Source: a bacterium UBP6_UBA1196 (GTDB lineage: Bacteria > UBP6 > UBA1177). From it: a stretch of 19,513 nt of DNA. The stretch's first letter is position 1. Every line of letters begins with the position of its first letter. The stretch covers positions 1 through 19,513 of the forward strand of contig DBYC01000030.1 of the NCBI GenBank assembly GCA_002310035.1, read 5' to 3'. The position numbers were made by a program, and so were the translations under genes. The notes under the pieces were generated by a model, which did not search any database, had not been told where the DNA came from, and saw nothing but the letters and a program-made list of their open reading frames with translations. Below, piece after piece: positions 6,921 through 13,845 of this stretch.

Positions 6921-8819
6921 ATGACAGTTATCGGAATTGATTTGGGAACGACGAACTCATGCGTTGCAGTCATAAAAAACGGCAGGCCTGAAGTTGTCAA
7001 GGACGACGGAGGAAAATCGACGATCCCTTCGATCGTAAGTTTCGTAAAAAATGATCTGAACGGCGAGATAGGCAAAGTCGTCGGCGCAAAAGCCTATCAG
7101 CAGATGATGACGAATGCAGAAAACACAGTCTATTGCATAAAAAGGCTCGTCGGACACGATTTCAAAAGCGCGGCGATAAGCCATATACTGCCGACGCTTT
7201 CCTACAAAGTCATCCCCGGCAAGGAAGGCAACGGACTCGAAGTCCACATTCCGGCACTCGGAAAGAATTTCTCGACCGAGGAGATTTCCTCTTATATTCT
7301 GACAGAACTGCGCGGCACTGCCGAAAAATATATCGGCGACACTATCACGAAAGCGGTCATCACCGTTCCGGCATACTTCAACAACAAGCAGCGTCAGGCT
7401 ACGAAAGACGCGGCTGCGATCGCCGGAATAGAAGTTCTGAGGATCATCAACGAGCCGACAGCGGCAGCTCTCGCCTATGGTTTTTCAAAGTCGTTCACCG
7501 AAGAAAAGCTGCTCGCCGTATTCGATTTCGGCGGCGGAACATTCGACATCACGCTGATGGAAGTCTCTAAAGACACTTTCAATGTAGTCGCGACCGCCGG
7601 CAACACGTTCCTCGGCGGAGAAGACATCACTAACGCGCTTCTCGACTATCTGCTTGAAGACCTTGCCAACCGTTACAGCCTGACGGAAATCACAGACCAG
7701 CTCGTTATCCAGAGACTGCGCGACTACGCCGAAACCGCGAAAAAGAACCTGACTATCCAGACAAGCGTTTCGATCGAAATCCCGTATCTGACCGAAGTCA
7801 ACGGAAACTTCATCCACTACAAAACCGAGATCACACGCGAAAAACTGGAGGAACTCGCCCTTCCCTTCATCCAGAAGGCGATCAATACTTTCGACAAGAC
7901 TCTGCAGGAAGTCCAGCTTACCCCCGGCAACCTTTCCGGGATCATACTCATCGGCGGTCAGACAAGAATGCCGCTTCTTCAGAGCGAACTTGCAAACTTC
8001 TGCCCGAATGTGCAGATCCTGAAAAATATAAATCCGGACGAAACAGTCGCGATCGGTGCGGCTCTTCAGGCTAAATTCATAGAAGAGGAGTCAAGCGGCG
8101 AGGACAACGGCATGCTTCTCCTTGACGTGACCCCGCACAATCTCGGGATCGCTGTCGGCAAGGACATGTTCTACACTCTGATCCAGAAAAACTCGACAGT
8201 TCCGACATCAGTCGACGATATTTTCGTAACATCGCACGACAATCAGGAAAAAGCGAAGATCCTGCTGCTTCAGGGAGATTCGCTTGTCGCTTCTGAAAAC
8301 GAGATCCTGGGTGAATTCGAACTTGACGGTCTCCGTCCGGCCAAACGCGGCGAAGTAAAAATAAGAGTCACTTACGAAATCGACATAAACGGTATCGTCA
8401 CAGTTCAGGCGATGGATATGGATACCGGCATCTCGCAGCGAATCACTGTCGCTTCAACCGGCAACATGACAAAAGAGGAACTTCAGAAAAAGATCGAGGA
8501 AAACTCGGATTACTACCTTGACCTCGCCGAAAAAACAATGGTCGAAGAAATCGTCCAGAGTATCGAAAATTACCTTTTCGAACTTGAAACCATGAAGCCG
8601 AAACTTTACCAGATCTTCGCGAACTCCAAGATCGGAAACGACAAAATGGAGAAAATGGAGATCCTCATTTCCGGCACTAAAACCTATATCAAAAGCGACA
8701 AACTCGATCTTGAAAAACTTCAGGACATCGAAACAAAGCTCGACATCCTCAAGAACACATACAAAAATCTTATCGACCACTCCGACGAGACGATCGCTCC
8801 CGACGGCGGGCTTTTCTAA
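6921..8819 (+). CDS. Hsp70 family chaperone (DnaK paralogue)
   Basis: 632-aa ATP-driven chaperone. The nucleotide-binding domain (~1-385) has every expected motif: GIDLGTTNS (5-13, phosphate 1), PAYFNNKQRQATKDA (150-164), EPTAAALAYG (178-187), FDFGGGTFDI (201-210, phosphate 2) and ILIGGQTRMP (342-351, adenosine). The interdomain linker region reads LLLDVTPHNLGIAVG, where housekeeping DnaK has DVTPLSLG. The substrate domain has DNQEKAKILLLQGD instead of the usual DNQ..v.i.v.QGER. The tail ends APDGGLF without the acidic EEV-type end of DnaK. There is no grpE or dnaJ beside it. It is therefore more likely a specialised paralogue than the main DnaK. GAGGTG precedes the ATG by 5 bases. It is transcribed away from efp. 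Confidence 0.9.
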   Translation: MTVIGIDLGTTNSCVAVIKNGRPEVVKDDGGKSTIPSIVSFVKNDLNGEIGKVVGAKAYQQMMTNAENTVYCIKRLVGHDFKSAAISHILPTLSYKVIPGKEGNGLEVHIPALGKNFSTEEISSYILTELRGTAEKYIGDTITKAVITVPAYFNNKQRQATKDAAAIAGIEVLRIINEPTAAALAYGFSKSFTEEKLLAVFDFGGGTFDITLMEVSKDTFNVVATAGNTFLGGEDITNALLDYLLEDLANRYSLTEITDQLVIQRLRDYAETAKKNLTIQTSVSIEIPYLTEVNGNFIHYKTEITREKLEELALPFIQKAINTFDKTLQEVQLTPGNLSGIILIGGQTRMPLLQSELANFCPNVQILKNINPDETVAIGAALQAKFIEEESSGEDNGMLLLDVTPHNLGIAVGKDMFYTLIQKNSTVPTSVDDIFVTSHDNQEKAKILLLQGDSLVASENEILGEFELDGLRPAKRGEVKIRVTYEIDINGIVTVQAMDMDTGISQRITVASTGNMTKEELQKKIEENSDYYLDLAEKTMVEEIVQSIENYLFELETMKPKLYQIFANSKIGNDKMEKMEILISGTKTYIKSDKLDLEKLQDIETKLDILKNTYKNLIDHSDETIAPDGGLF

Positions 8820-8927
8820 GCTTTTCAAATTCTAAAAAAATACTGAAACAGACTTAAATCTTCGGAAATTTTAAAGAATTTAATGATTTATTTTTATGAT
8901 TGATTTTCGGTCTTTCGGGAATCGGAA

Positions 8928-9689
8928 TTATTCTGCTATGCCGCACTCAGCGTAAGCCTTGTTCATAGCGTCCTGCACGGATGTGTAATCTGACTGGTCG
9001 AATTCGTACTTGTTGTCGTGAACTTCGTAATATGTTTTGCCTCCCGCGACACACATTTTAACAGTTGTGCCGTCAGTGCATTCTTCGAGCTCGCTGCACA
9101 TCGGATCATCGGGTTCAGAGTCACCGTTGTCTCCGCCGTCTTCGGTATCGCCGTTGTCCTCGGTGTCGCCTTCGTCTTCCGTGTCACCTTCGTCTTCCGT
9201 GTCGCCTTCATCTCCGCCGATAAGACCGCATTCTTCCATTGCTTGCACCGTAGCCTGCTGCTTTGCTTCCATATCAGTATTGGAAAATGTATATTTGTGT
9301 TCATGGATCTCGTAGTATGAGTCTGCGCCGTTTGTGCAGAGTTTCAACTTCGATCCGTCGGTGCAAGTATCCATCTCATTGCAAATATATTCGCCTTCGT
9401 AAGTGTTGTTGTCGTCGCCGTCTCCTCCTTTGTTACCGCCGTTTTTCGAGCAGTATGCCATAACTTCCGCTACGGTGTTGGAACAGTCGCCAGCCGATTT
9501 GCAGTTAAATCTTTTATCGCCGATTTCGTAGTACGCTGAATGCCCGTCGGAGCATGCTTTGACTTCTTTGTCGCCGCAATAACCGTCTTCAAAGCTCTCT
9601 GTTTCGCAGTGCATATTTGAGCTGCTACCGCATGAAACCAGCATGAACATACCAAAAACAGACATCGTCAAAACCAAAAACTTTTTCAT
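8928..9689 (-). CDS. Lipoprotein with three cysteine-rich repeat modules
   Basis: 253-aa predicted outer-surface or periplasmic lipoprotein. The signal peptide ends in the lipobox LVSC with C20 as the lipidated residue. The mature part has three related modules at ~28-80, 103-154 and 198-249. Each runs C-x4-5 or longer-C-(S/T)DG...C-x5-(A/T/S)YYE(I/V)-x4-(K/R)(Y/F) and ends in a Cys after an amphipathic helix, so each has four conserved Cys. Module 1 has two more (C63, C69). The modules are joined by an acidic Gly/Asn linker and by a GDTEDE-type repeat (~159-190). No family is recognised. The cysteines would suit disulfides outside the cytoplasm. AAAGGAG sits 7 bases before the ATG. It is convergent with the dnaK-like gene, with 108 bases between them and no clear terminator. 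Confidence 0.85.
   Translation of the reverse strand: MKKFLVLTMSVFGMFMLVSCGSSSNMHCETESFEDGYCGDKEVKACSDGHSAYYEIGDKRFNCKSAGDCSNTVAEVMAYCSKNGGNKGGDGDDNNTYEGEYICNEMDTCTDGSKLKLCTNGADSYYEIHEHKYTFSNTDMEAKQQATVQAMEECGLIGGDEGDTEDEGDTEDEGDTEDNGDTEDGGDNGDSEPDDPMCSELEECTDGTTVKMCVAGGKTYYEVHDNKYEFDQSDYTSVQDAMNKAYAECGIAE
9120..9215 (-). repeat. Tandem repeat coding for the GDTEDE linker
   Basis: An 18-base period within the lipoprotein gene encodes GDTEDEGDTEDEGDTEDNGD followed by degenerate copies. The units are near identical at DNA level (GACACGGAAGACGAAGG-type). Such arrays can vary in copy number between strains by slippage. Confidence 0.8.
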
Positions 9690-9747
9690 TTTTTTCTCCT
9701 TTAAAAAATTAACAATAACCTTTCAGACTTTAAAAAAACAACGGCGG

Positions 9748-9777
9748 AATATTTTGCAGATTTTCAAAAAAAATCAA
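9748..9777 (-). promoter_or_regulatory. Candidate promoter of the cysteine-rich lipoprotein
   Basis: Minus strand: TTGATT (9772-9777), 18-base spacer, AATATT (9748-9753), followed at once by CCGCCGTTGTTT. The hexamers are weak (4 of 6). The downstream CCGCCGTT is shared with the thiI promoter at the same offset, which is the main support. Confidence 0.4.
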
Positions 9778-9788
9778 GAAAAGCTGTT

Positions 9789-10970
9789 TTATATCTCAAT
9801 GACCTTGAGATTTTTCATAGATTCTTCAAGAAGATCAAAAATTTCAGGCTCGAGCTTCTTTTCCTCGGCAAGGACCCGGTCGAGTTTTCCCTTTATTATC
9901 GGCGACTTAGGCAGAAAAGCTGTGCAGCTGTCGGGGCAGTTTCTGATCGATATCGGGAAAGCACCTATTTTTTCGGAAATTTTTATCGTGTCGTTTTTGT
10001 CGTAAGTTATGAGCGGCCTGATGACGGGCATAGTTTTGACTGCGTCGTTGATGCAGGTGAGGTTTTCTATCGTCTGGCTTGCGACCTGAGAAAGCGATTC
10101 GCCGGTGATCAAAGCCTGATAGCCGTTTTCTGTCGCGATCCTTTCTGCTATTTTGAACATCATTCTTCTAAACAGGATCGTGCGGTATCCTTCAAAACAC
10201 CTTGCACGGATGAGAAGCTGGATGTCGATGAGCGGCGCGATATAGAGTTTTGTTGAAACGCCCTGATATTTTTTGAGGTGGCGCGCCAGATCCTCAAGTT
10301 TTTTCATACTCTCTTCTCCGGTATAAGGCGGCGAATAAAAACTCAAATAGTTTACCTTTCCGCCGCGGCACATCGTGAGATAAGAAGCGACCGGGCTGTC
10401 GATCCCGCCCGAAAGAAGCGAGAGGTATTCGCCCGCGCATCCTACGGGAAGTCCGCGTGTTCCGGCTATCCTTTTGCTGAAAATGTAGATCCCGGAGCTG
10501 TCGATCTCTATTTCGAGAGCGAAGTTGTAGTCTTTCATCGAAACGGTAAAAACTTTGTCCATTATCGAAAGGACCGCGCCGGCAAGTTTTTTCTGAATGT
10601 CGATCGAATTGCCGGGATAGGCCTTGTTCGAGCGGGTACAGATAACTTTGAGAACTTTAGTGCCGTCCTTTTCGGCTATTTTCGCGAGTTCGACCGCTTT
10701 TTCCACGATCTCGTTCCACTCTGCGTCGAGCGGAAGCCTGAAAGCGGGCGAAAAACTTGAGATTCCGGGAATAAGCGAAAGGCGGTTCACGACATCGTCA
10801 AGCGAATCGGCGTTTTTGAGCTCGACTTCCATCCTGCCGCGGAATTTGCGGGCGGAAGCGACACCCGCGACACTCGACCTGATGTTGTTTAAAAGCAGAT
10901 CTTCGAACCATGCGCGGTTGCGTTTTTTTAAAGCGATCTCGTCGTAACGGACCAAAATGTGCGTAAACAT
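9789..10970 (-). CDS. thiI: tRNA 4-thiouridine synthase ThiI (no rhodanese domain)
   Basis: 393-aa enzyme that adenylates U8 of tRNA and, in many bacteria, supplies sulfur for thiazole of thiamine. Domains in order: N-terminal ferredoxin-like region (~1-75), THUMP (~76-170) and PP-loop ATP pyrophosphatase (~180-390). The PP-loop SGGIDSP is at 187-193. The family motifs GYRTILFRRMMFKIAE, ITGESLSQVASQT and the cysteine motif NCPDSCTAFLPKSP (C345, C349) are all present. It lacks the C-terminal rhodanese domain found in E. coli ThiI, as is usual outside enterics. A TTG at 10988 would add six residues. The ATG at 10970 is preferred because AGGA lies 7 bases upstream. It has its own promoter, divergent from the PEPCK-like gene. 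Confidence 0.94.
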   Translation of the reverse strand: MFTHILVRYDEIALKKRNRAWFEDLLLNNIRSSVAGVASARKFRGRMEVELKNADSLDDVVNRLSLIPGISSFSPAFRLPLDAEWNEIVEKAVELAKIAEKDGTKVLKVICTRSNKAYPGNSIDIQKKLAGAVLSIMDKVFTVSMKDYNFALEIEIDSSGIYIFSKRIAGTRGLPVGCAGEYLSLLSGGIDSPVASYLTMCRGGKVNYLSFYSPPYTGEESMKKLEDLARHLKKYQGVSTKLYIAPLIDIQLLIRARCFEGYRTILFRRMMFKIAERIATENGYQALITGESLSQVASQTIENLTCINDAVKTMPVIRPLITYDKNDTIKISEKIGAFPISIRNCPDSCTAFLPKSPIIKGKLDRVLAEEKKLEPEIFDLLEESMKNLKVIEI

Positions 10971-11007
10971 ATTTTTTTCCTGAAACAAATTAACAAAAAA
11001 CGGCGGA

Positions 11008-11036
11008 ATTTAATTGATTTTAATAATTTTTGTCAA
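11008..11036 (-). promoter_or_regulatory. Promoter of thiI
   Basis: Minus strand: perfect TTGACA (11031-11036), 17-base spacer, TTAAAT (11008-11013). TAAATT with an 18-base spacer is equally possible. CCGCCGTTTTTT follows directly. Confidence 0.55.
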
Positions 11037-11050
11037 CAGAAAAATTATAT

Positions 11051-11078
11051 TTGAATTTTGGCTTTTTTTGCGTATAAT
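11051..11078 (+). promoter_or_regulatory. Promoter of the PEPCK-like four-gene operon
   Basis: TTGAAT (11051-11056), 16-base spacer, perfect TATAAT (11073-11078). Predicted start is near 11085, giving a ~40-base leader that contains GGGGG about 9 bases before the ATG at 11125. The -35 lies 14 bases from the -35 of the divergent thiI promoter. Confidence 0.65.
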
Positions 11079-11124
11079 CTTTCGTTTTTTTCGTATTTTG
11101 TAATAATTTAGGGGGATTAAGACA

Positions 11125-12879
11125 ATGAGTACAGTCGATTTCATCGCAGCGGGAACAAAAAAGAATGTTTCCGAGATTCAGGCTTTGGCACTTACAGTCA
11201 TGAACGCTCCGGCGACCTCGGCCGTTTCGGTCGACGAGTTATACTCTGCCGCGAAACAGCAGACGACAGTCGTCGTTTCAGACAGAAACATGCCGAAATT
11301 TGACGAAACCTTTTCCGGAAACGCTACGGTTCTTTCGAATTTTACATGCGAAAACACAAGTGATTCCGATTGGTTCGTAAAAACAGTTCCGACAACTGAA
11401 GAGGCTCTTGCAAATCCCGACTCGGCCGATGAAAGGGAAGAGCTGCTCGATATCGTCAGAAGAGCCGCTTACGACCTTATCCAGCGCGAAATGATGCTCC
11501 ATTCGGTATATCTGACCGACAATCCCGATTTCAACTGCAGAATAGACGTCGTCGTTCCGACCCAGTTCCCGAAACTGCTTCTCGACACGGCGATCCACTT
11601 CTACCCGATAAACGAGACAACTACAAAGACCTACACAAAAAGCCGCAAGACCGGAATGCCGGCGCTAAGGATCGTATGTTATCCTGAATGGGAAAACGAA
11701 GAATGGCTTTACTGGAAATCCAAGGCGCACAACGAAACCGAGGAGGAACCGCAGAAATTCATGATGATCTATGACACCGAAACGAACACAGCTTTCCTTC
11801 TCGGCGCGAAAAACTTCTCTGAAATCGATAAAGCCGTAAAGATCCTCGCATGGAATACCGGCATCGAAACACCGACCGGCGACCTTCTGCCTGTCAACGG
11901 AACCGCCAAAACGATAACTCTGACAAAAACCGTAAACAAAAAAAGCGAATCCAATTCCACGACATTCCTCACCGTATCGACCTGTGAATGTGAAAGGGAT
12001 TTCTTCGGCCTCAACGCCCACGCTGCCGAAACTCCGGCAAAAGGCGAGACGATTTCAGTAACGGCAAGCGGCAATTCCGGACTTCTTATGGTCGTATCTG
12101 GACAGAACAAGAAAAAATCACTTATAAACTTTGGAAGGAACCGTTTTGAGTCAATAGACTGCGCGTCAGTTTCGACAAAAGGAACACCGGAAATAGTTTC
12201 GGCTGAAAATCTCGCGCTTATCAACACGGCAGACGGCAAAAAGGATTTCGATCTCAATCCGCTTCTTTCTCCGAACGCTCAGATCCATACGATCTTCAAT
12301 CAGGAAGAAAAGGATCTTTCAATGCCGGATTACATCGTTCTTCTCGTAAAAGAGGAAAGCCTTCCGCCAGTAATGATGATCAAAGACGCCGACCTCATCG
12401 CTTCGACATGGTTCTCATACACGACCGAATGCGACTGCTGCTCTGATTCAAAAATCATCCCCGGAGGAAACTCCGACGCGACATGGGATGTTGCAACTGA
12501 GATCGAGCTCTTCGCAAAAGCTATGAGAAAAGGCAAATTCAAACTCATCCTCGTCAACACAACTCCTTACACCAACGGAACTAAAGGCTGTCTCAGCGAC
12601 GAGCTTGTCCTCGCGACCTACATGAAGATCGCAAGGAACGAGATCGACTGGAAAGAATGGAAAACTCTCGCAGGACTTATGCTTCCCGACAAAGGAACAT
12701 TCAAAAATGTCCAGAAGGATTTCGATGCGGTCTACGACATGGCGAAATTCTCGGCAGATCCGATGTATAAGGACCTGCTCCGCGACTCGGTCGAAATGAA
12801 GATCGAATATCTGAGAACGATCGATGCTCCGGTTACGCTCATCGCTCCTTTCTACAAAATGCTTGCAAAACTTGTCTAA
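11125..12879 (+). CDS. Degenerate ATP-dependent phosphoenolpyruvate carboxykinase-like protein (probable pseudoenzyme)
   Basis: 584-aa soluble protein. Read against remembered PckA (ATP type), segments line up in order. DWFVKTVPTTEE (82-93) matches the IWWG.VN.P.SEE region. FMMIYDTETNTAFLLGAKNF (212-231) matches the beta strand before GTEYAGEMKK. EIDKAVKILAWNTGI matches EMKKSIFTVMNYLLP. YIVLLVKEESLPPV (403-416) matches VIFLTADAFGVLPPV. STWFSYTT matches YHFLSGYT. LILVNTTPYTNGTKG (474-488) matches VWLVNTGWTGGPYG. The P-loop GLSGTGKTTLS is replaced by VSGQNKKKSLI (324-334). The metal-binding His of MHCSANVG is Asn in PVNGTAKT, and the ENTR arginine is lost. An extra ~45 residues (264-308) are inserted before the P-loop position. 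ATP-dependent decarboxylation therefore looks impossible; a binding or regulatory role is inferred. The next gene begins 39 bases on. Confidence 0.7.
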   Translation: MSTVDFIAAGTKKNVSEIQALALTVMNAPATSAVSVDELYSAAKQQTTVVVSDRNMPKFDETFSGNATVLSNFTCENTSDSDWFVKTVPTTEEALANPDSADEREELLDIVRRAAYDLIQREMMLHSVYLTDNPDFNCRIDVVVPTQFPKLLLDTAIHFYPINETTTKTYTKSRKTGMPALRIVCYPEWENEEWLYWKSKAHNETEEEPQKFMMIYDTETNTAFLLGAKNFSEIDKAVKILAWNTGIETPTGDLLPVNGTAKTITLTKTVNKKSESNSTTFLTVSTCECERDFFGLNAHAAETPAKGETISVTASGNSGLLMVVSGQNKKKSLINFGRNRFESIDCASVSTKGTPEIVSAENLALINTADGKKDFDLNPLLSPNAQIHTIFNQEEKDLSMPDYIVLLVKEESLPPVMMIKDADLIASTWFSYTTECDCCSDSKIIPGGNSDATWDVATEIELFAKAMRKGKFKLILVNTTPYTNGTKGCLSDELVLATYMKIARNEIDWKEWKTLAGLMLPDKGTFKNVQKDFDAVYDMAKFSADPMYKDLLRDSVEMKIEYLRTIDAPVTLIAPFYKMLAKLV

Positions 12880-12918
12880 AAAAACTGATTATATCTACTA
12901 AATATCGGGGAATTTTTC

Positions 12919-13845
12919 ATGAAAGATATAACATCTCTTGAGAAAATTTTAGGTAAATTCATCACACATGAACAAATCGCGGCGCTGACAGACGAAATCG
13001 CCCGCGGAATATCGTTCATAAACGGCATAATCGACAAAAACGAGAAAACCAAGGCGAAAAAGGAGCTGATCGTCGAGACATTCAAATCGATCGACAAAAT
13101 GATCGGGCAGTCGGAAAAACTTCCCTATACTTTCAAAATGCTCTACGGGACCGCGAAAACGAAGATCCACCTGCTCCTCGAGCCGATAATAACGAAAATC
13201 GTCATGGAAAGTGATTTCAACGACCTTGACGACATTCCTGATGTCAAACCGGAAGAAAAAAATTTCTCCGGACCGGCCGGAAACACCGAAAAACACGCAG
13301 AAAACGGAAACCAGCAGAATGAAGGACAGCAGGGCGGCAGACGCAGAAGAAACCGCAGGCACGGCCGCAACAGAAACGGCGGGCAGCATCAGCAGCAAGC
13401 AGGAACAATGCCGGAAACGCTCAACGGAATAAAGCCTGAAACCGTTTCCGAGACTCTTGATCCGGCACCGAAACCTGAACCTGAACCCGAACAGAAAACG
13501 ACTCCGAAACCGGAAGTAAAACCGGAACAGAAACCTGTGAGAAAGCCGGAACCGAAACCTGTCCAGAAACCGGAGCCGAAGCCTGTCCAGAAACCGGCGC
13601 CCAAACAGGAATCAAAACCGGAACCTGGATCCAGGTCTGAAAACAAACCCGCTCCGAAGCCTGCCGGAAAGCAGGAAACCGAGCCGGAACCGAAACCTGC
13701 GGCAGAAAAAATAAAAAGAACATCTGCCAGAAAAAAATCATTCGTTCCCGAAGCATCCGAGGAGAAAAAACCGGCTGACAAACAGCAGGAAGCTGCTCCG
13801 AAAAAAAGAACAGTCAGACGCAAAACAAAAAATTCAGATGAATAA
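12919..13845 (+). CDS. Protein with helical N-terminus, Arg-rich patch and Pro/Lys/Glu-rich tail
   Basis: 308-aa protein of unknown function without signal peptide. Residues 1-105 are predicted mostly helical (SLEKILGKFITHEQIAALTD ... IHLLLEPIITKIVMES). A Gln/Asn stretch follows, then a strongly basic patch GGRRRRNRRHGRNRNGG (139-155) of the type that binds RNA or other polyanions. From ~180 the chain is low-complexity Pro-Glu-Lys, with 8-residue repeats of the form KPEPKPVQ, and ends in a basic cluster (PKKRTVRRKTKN). The repeats are rich in PxP but not in polyproline runs. GGGGA lies 8 bases before the ATG. The stop overlaps the next gene by 8 bases. The Arg patch plus tail resembles RNA-degradosome-type or RNase E-like scaffolds in composition only; no homology is claimed. 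Confidence 0.8.
   Translation: MKDITSLEKILGKFITHEQIAALTDEIARGISFINGIIDKNEKTKAKKELIVETFKSIDKMIGQSEKLPYTFKMLYGTAKTKIHLLLEPIITKIVMESDFNDLDDIPDVKPEEKNFSGPAGNTEKHAENGNQQNEGQQGGRRRRNRRHGRNRNGGQHQQQAGTMPETLNGIKPETVSETLDPAPKPEPEPEQKTTPKPEVKPEQKPVRKPEPKPVQKPEPKPVQKPAPKQESKPEPGSRSENKPAPKPAGKQETEPEPKPAAEKIKRTSARKKSFVPEASEEKKPADKQQEAAPKKRTVRRKTKNSDE
13531..13602 (+). repeat. 24-base tandem repeat coding for KPVQKPEP units
   Basis: Three consecutive 24-base units encode KPVRKPEP, KPVQKPEP and KPVQKPAP within the Pro/Lys-rich tail; codon use is similar but not identical between units. Imperfect shorter KPEPxP units flank it. Confidence 0.75.

Noticed and set aside
8820..8927. Bidirectional terminator between the convergent dnaK-like and lipoprotein genes
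   Set aside because: The gap is AT-rich, but I could not find a stable GC stem followed by a T-run on either strand.
9037..9315. Ser/Pro-rich frame with SSVSP repeats opposite the lipoprotein
   Set aside because: It is the antisense reading of the GDTEDE-coding tandem repeat and has no independent support.
13389..13823. Gly/Ser/Phe-rich repeat frame on the minus strand opposite the Pro/Lys-rich gene
   Set aside because: It is the complement of the KPEP repeats; the forward frame has a ribosome site and overlaps dacB correctly.
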